Positions 40,274-48,334 of a DNA stretch of 64,000 nt are shown piece by piece. The translations under genes and the position numbers were made by a program. Positions within the stretch are counted from its first letter, which is position 1. Every line of letters starts with the position of its first letter. Source of the DNA: Streptomyces sp. LaPpAH-108. GTDB lineage: Bacteria > Actinomycetota > Actinomycetes > Streptomycetales > Streptomycetaceae. The notes under the pieces are model-generated. The model saw only the letters and a list, made by a program, of their open reading frames with translations. It did no database searches and was not told where the DNA came from. Where the stretch lies: NCBI RefSeq assembly GCF_000373625.1, contig NZ_KB891996.1, positions 434,001 to 498,000 of the forward strand, read 5' to 3'.

Positions 40274-41308
40274 GTGGCGAAGGTGACTCGGGATGATGTG
40301 GCGCGGCTGGCGGGGACCTCGACAGCCGTCGTCAGTTATGTCATCAACAACGGACCCCGGCCGGTCGCCCCGGCCACGCGCGAGCGTGTCCTCGCGGCGA
40401 TCAAGGAGCTGGGGTACCGCCCGGACCGGGTCGCCCAGGCGATGGCCTCGCGCCGTACCGACCTCATAGGGCTGATCATCCCGGACGCCCGCCAGCCCTT
40501 CTTCGGGGAGATGGCACACGCGGTCGAACAGGCCGCCTCCGAACGCGGAAAGATGGTCCTGGTCGGCAACACCGACTACATCGCCGAGCGCGAGGTCCAC
40601 TATCTGCGGGCCTTCCTCGGCATGCGGGTCTCCGGCCTGATCCTCGTCTCCCACGCGCTCAACGACCAGGCGGCGGCCGAGATCGACGCCTGGGACGCCC
40701 GCGTGGTCCTGCTGCACGAGCGCCCCGAGGCCATCGACGACGTGGCCGTGGTGACCGACGACCTCGGTGGTGCCCAGCTCGCCGTGCGCCACCTCCTGGA
40801 GCACGGCTACGAGTACGTGGCCTGCATGGGCGGCACCGCCGACACCCCGGCCGTCGGCGACCCGGTCTCCGACCACGTCGAGGGCTGGAAGCGCGCCATG
40901 GACGAGGCGGGCCTGTCCACCGAGGGCCGCCTGTTCGAGGCGCCGTACAACCGCTACGACGCCTACCGCGTGGCCCTCGGCATCCTCGCCGGACCCGACC
41001 GGCCGCCCGCGATCTTCTGCTCCACCGACGACCAGGCCATCGGCGTCCTGCGCGCCGCACGCGAGCTGCGGCTCGACGTGCCCGGCGAGCTGGCGGTGGC
41101 CGGGTTCGACGACATCAAGGAGGCGGCGCTCGCCGACCCGCCCCTGACCACCGTCGCCTCCGACCGGCCCGCGATGGCCCGCATGGCCGTCGACCTGGTC
41201 CTGGATGACGCGCTGCGGCTGGCCGGCTCGCGCCGTGAACGCCTGAAGACCTTCCCCTCGCGCCTCCAGATCCGCCAGAGCTGCGGCTGCGCCCGCCAGG
41301 ACGGCTGA
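40274..41308 (+). CDS. LacI family transcriptional regulator
   Basis: A 344-residue repressor. The DNA-binding helix-turn-helix plus hinge is VTRDDVARLAGTSTAVVSYVINNGPRPVAPATRERVLAAIKELGYRP; the periplasmic-binding-like ligand domain (LIGLIIPDARQPFFGEMAHAVEQAA to GFDDIKEAALADPPLTTV) follows. The ligand is probably a sugar or nucleoside. No transporter or sugar enzyme is adjacent. It ends CGCARQDG. Confidence 0.92.
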   Translation: MAKVTRDDVARLAGTSTAVVSYVINNGPRPVAPATRERVLAAIKELGYRPDRVAQAMASRRTDLIGLIIPDARQPFFGEMAHAVEQAASERGKMVLVGNTDYIAEREVHYLRAFLGMRVSGLILVSHALNDQAAAEIDAWDARVVLLHERPEAIDDVAVVTDDLGGAQLAVRHLLEHGYEYVACMGGTADTPAVGDPVSDHVEGWKRAMDEAGLSTEGRLFEAPYNRYDAYRVALGILAGPDRPPAIFCSTDDQAIGVLRAARELRLDVPGELAVAGFDDIKEAALADPPLTTVASDRPAMARMAVDLVLDDALRLAGSRRERLKTFPSRLQIRQSCGCARQDG

Positions 41309-41365
41309 CCGCCCCCGCTGATCTCCCCCGCTGTCCGCCCGCCCCCACCAGCACTCTTATCCGGC

Positions 41366-41449
41366 TCTCATCCGCGCCTGAGCGGGCCTCTCATGAAGCA
41401 GGCCCCAGCTTCTGGCGGGGTTCTCAGGGAGGGCTCAGGAAGCTCTCAT
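41366..41449 (+). promoter_or_regulatory. Direct repeats upstream of htrA, likely response-regulator box
   Basis: TCTCA at 41422 and 41444 and GCTCA at 41433 form three copies spaced exactly 11 bases apart. TCTCAT also occurs at 41366, 41389 and 41444. Such head-to-tail repeats with helical spacing are typical OmpR-family sites. They lie within about 110 bases upstream of the protease start. The neighbouring two-component system is the obvious candidate. Confidence 0.6.
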
Positions 41450-41471
41450 GGTCACGGGACATGCTCTTCGT

Positions 41472-42542
41472 ATGACCGACGAGAGCACGCGCCGCAGCGG
41501 CGCCGACGGGTACGGAAGCCCCGAGGGGTACGACAGCCCCTACGGGTACGGCAACCCCTACGGGTCCGACGCTCCCCCGCCCGCCCACGCCGCTCCCGCC
41601 GCCTCCCCCGCATGGCCGTCCCCGCCGCCGTACGCGCCGGGTCCGGCTCCGGAGGGGAAGCGGGCGCGAGGGCCCATGGCACTCCTCGCGGCGGTCGCCC
41701 TGGTCGCGGCTGCGGTCGGCGGCGGCACCGCCTACGCCTTCCAGGAACTGGCGGCCCACTCCGACTCGGCCTCGGCCCAGGCGGGCACCCCCGTGGTGAC
41801 CGCGGGCAAGAAGGGCACGGTGGCCGCCGTCGCGGCGGCCGTCAGCCCCAGCGTGGTCCAGGTGGACGCCACCCTCCAGGACGGCTCCTCCACCGGCTCC
41901 GGCGTCGTCGTCACCGACGGCGGCGAGATCATCACCAACAACCACGTGGTCTCCGGCGCCTCCTCGGTCACGGTCCGCACCAGCGACGGCAAGAGCTACA
42001 CCGCCGACGTGGTCGGCACCGACAGCTCCAAGGACCTGGCGCTGCTGAAGGTCTCCGGCGCCTCCGGCCTCAAGGCGGCCACGCTCGGCGACTCCTCCGA
42101 CGTCCGCGTCGGCGACACGGTCGTCGCCATCGGCTCCCCCGAGGGGCTGAGCGGCACCGTGACCAGCGGCATCGTCTCGGCCCTCAACCGCGACGTGACC
42201 GTCTCGACCGACGAGGACCAGAGCCAGGGACAGGGCGGGCAGCAGGACGGAGACGGCGACTGGCCGTTCCAGTTCGGCGGCCGTGAGTTCAACGGCGACA
42301 CCGGCTCGTCCACCACCACCTACAAGGCAATCCAGACGGACGCCTCACTCAACCCCGGCAACTCCGGCGGCGCCCTCTTCGACGCCTCCGGACGGGTCAT
42401 CGGCATCAACTCCGCGATGTACTCCTCGGGTTCGCGGTCTTCCTCGTCCTCGGACGCGGGCAGCATCGGCCTCGGCTTCGCGATCCCGGTGAACACCGTC
42501 AAGTCCGACCTCGCCAAGCTGCGGGCGGGCTCGACGGACTAG
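41472..42542 (+). CDS. HtrA-like trypsin protease without PDZ domain
   Basis: A 356-residue membrane-anchored serine protease. The N-terminal cytoplasmic tail is Gly/Pro/Tyr-rich (residues 1-65), followed by one helix (ALLAAVALVAAAVGGGTAYAF) and an extracytoplasmic trypsin-2 domain. The triad is His158 (TNNHVV), Asp188 (SSKDLALLK) and Ser298 (NPGNSGGAL). A Gln/Gly/Asp insertion (around 247-263) lies in a loop. The protein ends right after the protease fold, so the usual HtrA PDZ domain is missing. It should degrade or fold misfolded exported proteins and is probably induced by the neighbouring two-component system. Confidence 0.92.
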   Translation: MTDESTRRSGADGYGSPEGYDSPYGYGNPYGSDAPPPAHAAPAASPAWPSPPPYAPGPAPEGKRARGPMALLAAVALVAAAVGGGTAYAFQELAAHSDSASAQAGTPVVTAGKKGTVAAVAAAVSPSVVQVDATLQDGSSTGSGVVVTDGGEIITNNHVVSGASSVTVRTSDGKSYTADVVGTDSSKDLALLKVSGASGLKAATLGDSSDVRVGDTVVAIGSPEGLSGTVTSGIVSALNRDVTVSTDEDQSQGQGGQQDGDGDWPFQFGGREFNGDTGSSTTTYKAIQTDASLNPGNSGGALFDASGRVIGINSAMYSSGSRSSSSSDAGSIGLGFAIPVNTVKSDLAKLRAGSTD

Positions 42543-42606
42543 GACCCCCGGAAGATCTCCGGTACGGCCCTGGGCAAGCGCACCACCGAACAGCAGGGAG
42601 CACGTC

Positions 42607-42840
42607 ATGATCACGTACACCACGCATCACACCCGTGTCACCGGCCCCGCCGACGTCGCCCTGGCCCTGGAGGTGGCGCACGAGATGCACGCCCCCACCC
42701 CGGCTCCCCGCCTCCCCGAGCTGCCCAGCCCCGCCCCCCAGCTGATGGGCCTGCGCACCTCCGCCGCCCGCCCGCACCGCCGCAAGGTGCCGCTGAACCG
42801 GCTGACCGCCCTCAACCGGCTGACCCCGGCCGGCGTCTGA
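42607..42840 (+). CDS. Small hypothetical protein
   Basis: A 77-residue frame with a GGGAG site 7 bases before the ATG. The protein is Pro/Ala/His-rich and basic (MITYTTHHTRVTGPADVALALEVAHEMHAPT...), with no domain or membrane segment. Its place between the HtrA gene and the response regulator, on the same strand, and its ribosome site support translation. Codon bias is only moderately clear. Confidence 0.55.
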   Translation: MITYTTHHTRVTGPADVALALEVAHEMHAPTPAPRLPELPSPAPQLMGLRTSAARPHRRKVPLNRLTALNRLTPAGV

Positions 42841-42925
42841 CCCCGGCAACCACGCCGGAAGCCCGAAACGTGCGAGGCTGAGAGACGCCCCCGCCCGACA
42901 ACACCATCCCGAGGAACCGCGAGCG

Positions 42926-43660
42926 ATGAGCCCCGCCGAAGGCGACCGTGACCCCCAGCGCATCCTGATCGTCGACGACGAACCGGCCGTACGCGAGGCC
43001 CTGCAGCGCAGCCTCGCCTTCGAGGGGTACGACACGGAGGTCGCGGTGGACGGCGCGGACGCGCTGGAGAAGGCCGCCGCCTGCCGCCCGGACCTGCTGG
43101 TACTGGACATCCAGATGCCCCGCATGGACGGTCTGACGGCGGCCCGGCGCATCCGGGGCACCGGGGACACCACCCCGATACTGATGCTCACCGCCCGCGA
43201 CACGGTCGGCGACCGGGTGACCGGACTCGACGCCGGGGCCGACGACTACCTGGTCAAGCCGTTCGAACTGGACGAGCTGTTCGCCCGCATCAGGGCCCTG
43301 CTGCGGCGCAGCACCTACGCGGCGACCGTGTCCGCCGAGGCCCAGGAGAACGAGGCGCTGACCTTCGGGGACCTGCGGATGGACCTCGCCACCCGGGAGG
43401 TCACCCGGGGCGGGCGGCCGGTGGAACTGACCCGTACGGAGTTCACGCTCCTGGAGATGTTCATGGCCCACCCGCGCCAGGTCCTCACCCGGGAGCAGAT
43501 CCTGAAGGCGGTCTGGGGCTTCGACTTCGAGCCCTCCTCCAACTCCCTCGACGTGTACGTCATGTACCTGCGCCGCAAGACCGAGGCGGGCGGCGAGCCC
43601 CGGCTCGTGCACACCGTCCGGGGCGTGGGGTACGTACTGCGGCAGGGCGGCGGCGAGTGA
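42926..43660 (+). CDS. Response regulator, OmpR family (MprA-like)
   Basis: A 244-residue two-component regulator. Receiver: ILIVDDEPAVREALQRSL, phospho-Asp in LLVLDIQMPRMDG, Thr in LMLTARD and Lys in YLVKPFELDEL. The C-terminal winged helix is RTEFTLLEMFMAHPRQVLTREQILKAVWGFDFEPSSNSLDVYVMYLRRK. It resembles mycobacterial MprA. Its stop overlaps the kinase GTG by 4 bases (GTGA), so the pair is coupled. It probably binds the 11-bp repeats upstream of htrA. Confidence 0.94.
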   Translation: MSPAEGDRDPQRILIVDDEPAVREALQRSLAFEGYDTEVAVDGADALEKAAACRPDLLVLDIQMPRMDGLTAARRIRGTGDTTPILMLTARDTVGDRVTGLDAGADDYLVKPFELDELFARIRALLRRSTYAATVSAEAQENEALTFGDLRMDLATREVTRGGRPVELTRTEFTLLEMFMAHPRQVLTREQILKAVWGFDFEPSSNSLDVYVMYLRRKTEAGGEPRLVHTVRGVGYVLRQGGGE

Positions 43661-45105
43661 GGAGGCTGGTGCGCCGCTATCAGGCGCTGCCGATCCGGGC
43701 GCGGCTCGCGATGCTGGTCGCGGCGGCGGTGGCGTTCGCGGTGGCGGCGGTCTCTGTGACCTGCTGGTTCATCGTCCAGCGCAAGCTGGAGGACGAGCTG
43801 AACCACCGGCTCACGAGCCTCGGCCGTCCGCTCAGCGCCGATCAGGTCACCACCTTGCTGCTGACCTGCCCCCAGTCCCCCAACGACGACGGCAACGGAC
43901 CGCCCAGCTACCTCTACCTCCAGATCGTCACCTCCGACGGCAAGGTCTGCGTCCCGCCCTACTCCGAGGGCACGATGAAGCTGACCGCCTCGGACATCGC
44001 CGTCGCCCGCAACCCCACCAACCGCACCCGCTGGGTGCGTGACGGCAGCGACTCCAAGGGCGGTGACGTGCGGGTGATGACCGGCGCCGTGCTGGTGGGC
44101 GGCGGGCCCGACGTGCAGCCGTATCCCGGCGTGGCCGTCATGGTGGGCATCTCCCTGAAGGACACCGAGCGGACCCTGGACGACCTCGCGCTGATCCTGC
44201 TGCTGGTCTCCGGCATCGGGGTGGTCGGGGCGGGCGCGGCGGGGCTCGCGGTGGCCCGGGCGGGGCTGCGGCCTGTCGACAAGCTGACCGAGGCGGTCGA
44301 GCACGTGGCCCGCACCGAGGACCTGGCGGTCCGTATCCCGGTGGTCGACGAGAGCGACGACGAGGTGGCCCGGCTCTCCCGCTCGTTCAACTCCATGACC
44401 ACCGCGCTGGCCAGCTCCCGCGACCTCCAGCAGCAGCTGATCGCTGACGCCGGGCACGAACTGCGCACCCCGCTCACCTCGCTGCGCACCAACATCGAAC
44501 TGCTCAGCCGCAGCGAGGAGACCGGACGCCCGCTGCCCGCCGAGGACCGCAAGGCGCTGCTCGCCTCCGTGAAGGCCCAGATGACCGAACTCGGCGCGCT
44601 GATCGGGGACTTGCAGGAGCTGTCCCGCTCGGAGGGGCAGCACGGCGAGCGGGTCCAGGTGGTCTCCCTCCAGGAGACGGCCGAGGCCGCGCTGCGCCGG
44701 GCCCGGCTGCGCGGTCCCGAGCTGACGATCACGGCGGACCTGGAGCCCTGGTACGTCCGCGCGGAGCCGTCCGCGCTGGAGCGGGCGCTGGTCAACATCC
44801 TGGACAACGCGGTGAAGTTCAGCCCCGAGGGCGACACGGTGGAAGTCCGGCTGACCGACGGCACCCTCACCGTGCGCGACCACGGCCCCGGCATCCCGGC
44901 CGACGAACTCCCCCACGTCTTCGACCGCTTCTGGCGCTCCCCCAGCGCCCGCGCCCTCCCCGGCTCCGGCCTCGGCCTCTCCATCGTCGCCCGCACCATC
45001 CGCCAGGCAGGCGGCGAGGTCACCCTCTCCCGCGCCCCGGGCGGCGGCACCCTGGTGACGGTACGCCTGCCGGGGGCCCCGGTACCGCCACCGGAGACCC
45101 CATGA
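43657..45105 (+). CDS. Sensor histidine kinase (MprB-like) with extracytoplasmic cysteines
   Basis: A 482-residue kinase. TM1 (residues about 18-40), an external sensor (about 42-175), TM2 (LILLLVSGIGVVGAGAAGLAV), a HAMP linker, phosphoacceptor His267 in ADAGHELRTPLTSL and the ATPase boxes LVNILDNAVKFS (N), DHGPGIP (G1) and GSGLGLSIV (G2). The sensor holds exactly two cysteines, Cys71 (LLTCPQS) and Cys98 (GKVCVPP), which could form a disulfide and report on oxidative folding outside the cell. An htrA-like protease sits upstream in the same cluster. Confidence 0.93.
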   Translation: MRRLVRRYQALPIRARLAMLVAAAVAFAVAAVSVTCWFIVQRKLEDELNHRLTSLGRPLSADQVTTLLLTCPQSPNDDGNGPPSYLYLQIVTSDGKVCVPPYSEGTMKLTASDIAVARNPTNRTRWVRDGSDSKGGDVRVMTGAVLVGGGPDVQPYPGVAVMVGISLKDTERTLDDLALILLLVSGIGVVGAGAAGLAVARAGLRPVDKLTEAVEHVARTEDLAVRIPVVDESDDEVARLSRSFNSMTTALASSRDLQQQLIADAGHELRTPLTSLRTNIELLSRSEETGRPLPAEDRKALLASVKAQMTELGALIGDLQELSRSEGQHGERVQVVSLQETAEAALRRARLRGPELTITADLEPWYVRAEPSALERALVNILDNAVKFSPEGDTVEVRLTDGTLTVRDHGPGIPADELPHVFDRFWRSPSARALPGSGLGLSIVARTIRQAGGEVTLSRAPGGGTLVTVRLPGAPVPPPETP

Positions 45106-46019
45106 CGTGACGTGACGCTGCCGCTGTGGCTCGGGGGTTCGGGGTTCGGTACAGCGGGAGTCTGCTGCTTCAGTCACCGCGACGCTACGACCCCGACCGG
45201 ACGCGACGACACGCGCCCCGGGCCGCCGTGGCCCAGTACAACGGGAGGCCACTGCTTCAGGCACCGCGACGCTACGACACCGCCCGGACGTGACGACACG
45301 CGACCCGGGCCGTCGTGGCGCGGTACAGCGGGAGGCCGTTGCTTCAGGGCACCGCGACGCTGTGCCGCCGACCGGCCATGACGACGCGCCGACCGCGACG
45401 ACGCGCGGCCCGGGGCACCATGGAGCCGGGCCGGGGCGCCGGGCCAGCGGGGCGCCGGGCCGCCGTAACACCACACGGCCCAACCGCCGTCGCGCCAAGC
45501 CACCGGGCCAGGGCGCCGGGCCGCCGCACGGCCACGCCGCCATCGTCCTGTCGCACCGGGCCACCAGGCCAGGGCACCGGACCCCCCCGTAACACGGCAC
45601 GGCCAGGCCGTCGTGGCAACGGGCGCGCCGGGCCACCAAGTCGCCGTACACCGCACGGCCGGGCCGCCATCGCCCTGTCGCGCCGGGCCTCCGTGGCTCC
45701 GGGGCACTGGGGCACTGGGGCACTGGGGCACTGGGTCGCCATCGAGCCGGGGCACCGGGCCGCCGTGGAGCCGAGCCGCCGAGCCGCCGGTTCCGGGCCT
45801 CGGGCCTCGGGCCTCGGGCCTCGGGCCTCGGGCCTCGGGCCTCGGGCCTCGGGCCTCGGGCCTCGGGCCTCCGTAGCATCGCACGGCCGGGCCGCCGTCG
45901 CGCCGAGCCACCGGGCCACGCCGCCGTAACACCACGCAGCCCGGACCCCGTCGTGCCGTCGCGCCAGGTGCCGTCGCCCCGCTCAGCCGTACCCCGCCAT
46001 ACCCAGCGGAGCGCCCCCG
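45106..46019. repeat. Intergenic repeat array with an 87-bp unit, an octamer and a heptamer
   Basis: 914 bases without a gene. An 87-bp unit (contains GCTTCAG..CACCGCGACGC) starts at 45167, 45254 and 45341. The octamer GGGGCACT is repeated four times at 45701-45732. The heptamer GGGCCTC is repeated 11 times without a mismatch at 45795-45871. The rest consists of degenerate GCCGGGCCGCC-type units. Confidence 0.9.
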
Positions 46020-46032
46020 TACCCTCATACGC
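46020..46032 (+). promoter_or_regulatory. Leaderless promoter of mshD
   Basis: TACCCT plus CATACGC (7 bases) precedes the ATG. Confidence 0.55.
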
Positions 46033-46959
46033 ATGAGCAGCGACGACTCCGGGCGGGCCGTGTCCGCCCGCTCTCTCGAGAACCAGGCCGAACTCACGCC
46101 GGAGCAGACCCGGGCCGTGCTCGATCTGCTCGCGGCGGCTGCCGCCGTGGACGGGCAGCAGCCGGTGTCCGAGCAGGGGCGGCTCCAGTTGCGCGGTGGG
46201 GCGCGGGAGGGTGTGTCCCATCTGCTGCTGCACTTCGGCGGCGAACTCGTGGGCTACGCGCAGCTGGAGGACACCGACCCGGTCGAGGCACCGGCCGCGG
46301 AACTGGTCGTCCACCCGGCCCACCGGGGTCATGGGCACGGCCGCGCGCTGGGCACCGCGCTGCTCGCCGCCTCCGGCAAGCGGCTGCGGGTCTGGGCGCA
46401 CGGCGGTCACCCCGCCGCCCGCCATCTCGCCCAGGTGCTCGGTCTGACCCTCTTCCGCGAACTGCGCCAGATGCGCCGCCCGTTGACCGGACTCGAACTG
46501 CCCGACCCGGTGCTGCCCGAGGGCGTGACGGTGCGTGCCTTCGTCCCCGGGCAGGACGAGACGGCCTGGCTCGCGGTGAACGCCGCCGCCTTCGCCCACC
46601 ACCCCGAGCAGGGCTCGCTGACCGAGCGCGACCTGGCCGACCGCGAGGCCGAGCCCTGGTTCGACCCGGCCGGTTTCTTCCTCGCCGAGCGCGGCGGCGA
46701 GCTGATCGGCTTCCACTGGACCAAGACCCACCCCGAGGAGGGCCTGGGCGAGGTCTACGTCCTCGGGGTCCGCCCAGGCCACCAGGGCGGCGGCCTCGGC
46801 AAGTCCCTGACCACGATCGGCCTGCGCCACCTGGCCGCCCAGGGCCTGCCCACCGCGATGCTCTACGTCGACGCGGACAACAAGGCGGCGGTCTCGGTCT
46901 ACGAACGCCTCGGCTTCACGACCCACGAGACGGACCTGATGTACCGCACGGAGACGTGA
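46033..46959 (+). CDS. mshD: Mycothiol synthase (acetyltransferase)
   Basis: A 308-residue protein with two GNAT domains. It acetylates Cys-GlcN-Ins with acetyl-CoA, the last step of mycothiol synthesis. The N-terminal half has LVVHPAHRGHGHGRALGTALL; the active C-terminal half has VYVLGVRPGHQGGGLGKSLTTIGLRHLAAQGLPTAMLYVDADNKAAVSVYERLGFTTHETDLMY. Length and layout fit MshD. The ATG is leaderless. A hairpin terminator follows 25 bases past the stop. Confidence 0.95.
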   Translation: MSSDDSGRAVSARSLENQAELTPEQTRAVLDLLAAAAAVDGQQPVSEQGRLQLRGGAREGVSHLLLHFGGELVGYAQLEDTDPVEAPAAELVVHPAHRGHGHGRALGTALLAASGKRLRVWAHGGHPAARHLAQVLGLTLFRELRQMRRPLTGLELPDPVLPEGVTVRAFVPGQDETAWLAVNAAAFAHHPEQGSLTERDLADREAEPWFDPAGFFLAERGGELIGFHWTKTHPEEGLGEVYVLGVRPGHQGGGLGKSLTTIGLRHLAAQGLPTAMLYVDADNKAAVSVYERLGFTTHETDLMYRTET

Positions 46960-46983
46960 ACGAGGCCGCACCAGAGGTGAGTT

Positions 46984-47014
46984 GAGGGGCGTCCACGCTT
47001 GACGGGCGCCCCTC
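46984..47014 (+). terminator. Terminator of mshD
   Basis: GAGGGGCG and CGCCCCTC pair in an 8-bp stem with a 15-base loop, followed by TT. Confidence 0.75.
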
Positions 47015-47030
47015 TTCCACACCATCATTC

Positions 47031-47046
47031 CACTACTCAATTAGTG
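47031..47046. promoter_or_regulatory. Dyad operator before the YtrA-type regulator
   Basis: CACTA and TAGTG with a 6-base spacer, 18 bases before the chosen GTG, in an A/T-rich patch (CACTACTCAATTAGTG). This is likely the autoregulatory site of the GntR/YtrA protein. Confidence 0.6.
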
Positions 47047-47063
47047 AAAGGGTGGTTCAGCGC

Positions 47064-47450
47064 GTGGTCGAATACCGCATCGACCGGCACAGCGGGGTCG
47101 CCACCTACGTCCAGATCGTCCAGCAGACCAAGCAGGCCCTGCGCCTGGGCCAACTCCGCCCCGGCGACAAGCTGCCGACCGCCCGCGAGGTGGTCGAGGC
47201 CACCGCCATCAACCCCAACACCGTCCTGAAGGCGTACCGCGAGCTGGAGCGGGAGGGACTGGTGGAGGCCCGGCGCGGCCTCGGCACCTTCGTCCGCCGC
47301 ACACTCGGCGCCGCCCCGGCCGACTCCCCGCTGCGGGCCGAGCTGGAGCGGTGGGCGGCGCGGGCGGTCCGCGAGGGCTGGGACCGGGACGACATGGCGG
47401 CGCTCTTCACCTCCGTACTCGACAAGAGCTTCCAGGGAGAGGGTTCATGA
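47064..47450 (+). CDS. GntR family regulator, YtrA type
   Basis: A 128-residue regulator with an N-terminal winged helix (YVQIVQQTKQALRLGQLRPGDKLPTAREVVEATAINPNTVLKAYRELEREGLVEARRGLGTFV) and a short C-terminal helical dimerisation tail, as in YtrA. The GTG at 47064 has a GGGTGG site at good distance; the GTG at 47052 is less likely. Its TGA overlaps the next ATG (ATGA). It controls the ABC transporter downstream, usually as a repressor sensing membrane or antibiotic stress. Confidence 0.92.
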   Translation: MVEYRIDRHSGVATYVQIVQQTKQALRLGQLRPGDKLPTAREVVEATAINPNTVLKAYRELEREGLVEARRGLGTFVRRTLGAAPADSPLRAELERWAARAVREGWDRDDMAALFTSVLDKSFQGEGS

Positions 47451-48334
47451 GCGACACCGCGATCGAGGCGGACGGCCTCGGCAAACGCTTCGCACGGCGG
47501 GGCGGCTGGGCGCTGCGCGACTGCGCGTTCCGGCTGCCCACCGGCCGGGTGTGTGCCGTCGTCGGCCCCAACGGCGCCGGGAAGAGCACCCTGCTCGCCC
47601 TGACGGCGGGTCTGCTCCGGCCGACCGAGGGCGAGATACGCGTCCTGGGCGTACGGCCCGCCGAGGCCCGCGTCCGCGTCGGGTACGTGGCGCAGGACAA
47701 GCCGCTGTACCCGCAGCTCACCGTCGCCGAGACGCTGCGCATGGGCGCGGATCTGAACCCGGGTCACTGGGACGCGGCGCTCGCCGACCGGATCGTCGCG
47801 GGCGGCGATCTCGACCCCGGCGCCCGCGTACGCGCCCTGTCCGGCGGTCAGCGCACCCGCGTCGCGCTCGCCCTCGCGCTCGGCAAAGTTCCCCAACTGC
47901 TGCTCCTGGACGAGCCGATGGCCGACCTCGACCCCCTCGCCCGGCACGAGCTGATGGGCGCCTTGATGGGCGTGGCCGCCGAGCACGGCACCACGATCGC
48001 GATGTCCTCCCACGTGGTCGCGGAACTGGAGGAGTCCTGCGACCACCTGCTCCTGCTCGGCTCCGGCCGCGTCCGCCTCTCCGGCGACATCGACGACCTG
48101 CGCGCCGCCCACCTCCGGATCACCGGCCCCGCCGACGCGGCCCTGACCCCGCACACCGTGGTCGAGTCTCGCGCCACGGGCCGCAGCGTCACCGCCCTGC
48201 TCCGCCCCGAGGGCCCGCTCCCGGACTCCTGGCAGACGGAGACGCCCCGCCTGGAGGACCTGGTCCTCGCCCATCTGCGCAACCCCGAGGCACCCGCCCT
48301 GACCGCGACGACCTTCGAGGAGCGCGCCGCATGA
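47447..48334 (+). CDS. ABC transporter ATP-binding protein
   Basis: A 295-residue ATPase. Walker A GPNGAGKST, Q-loop YVAQDK, signature LSGGQRTR, Walker B LLLLDEPMADLD and H-loop SSHV are complete. The C-terminal 70 residues are divergent. It is coupled to the YtrA regulator upstream and to the permease downstream, both by 4-base overlaps. It is probably an exporter for a lipid, peptide or antibiotic. Confidence 0.95.
   Translation: MSDTAIEADGLGKRFARRGGWALRDCAFRLPTGRVCAVVGPNGAGKSTLLALTAGLLRPTEGEIRVLGVRPAEARVRVGYVAQDKPLYPQLTVAETLRMGADLNPGHWDAALADRIVAGGDLDPGARVRALSGGQRTRVALALALGKVPQLLLLDEPMADLDPLARHELMGALMGVAAEHGTTIAMSSHVVAELEESCDHLLLLGSGRVRLSGDIDDLRAAHLRITGPADAALTPHTVVESRATGRSVTALLRPEGPLPDSWQTETPRLEDLVLAHLRNPEAPALTATTFEERAA

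Noticed and set aside
45795..45871. A protein with GLGPRAS repeats
   Set aside because: It is the translation of the heptamer (7 x 3 = 21 bases). No start, ribosome site or flanking coding sequence exists.
43315..47040. A 1241-codon open frame on the minus strand
   Set aside because: It runs antisense to the response regulator, kinase and mshD genes and through repeat DNA. The protein is Arg/Pro/Gly-rich and shows the GC-skewed shadow pattern.
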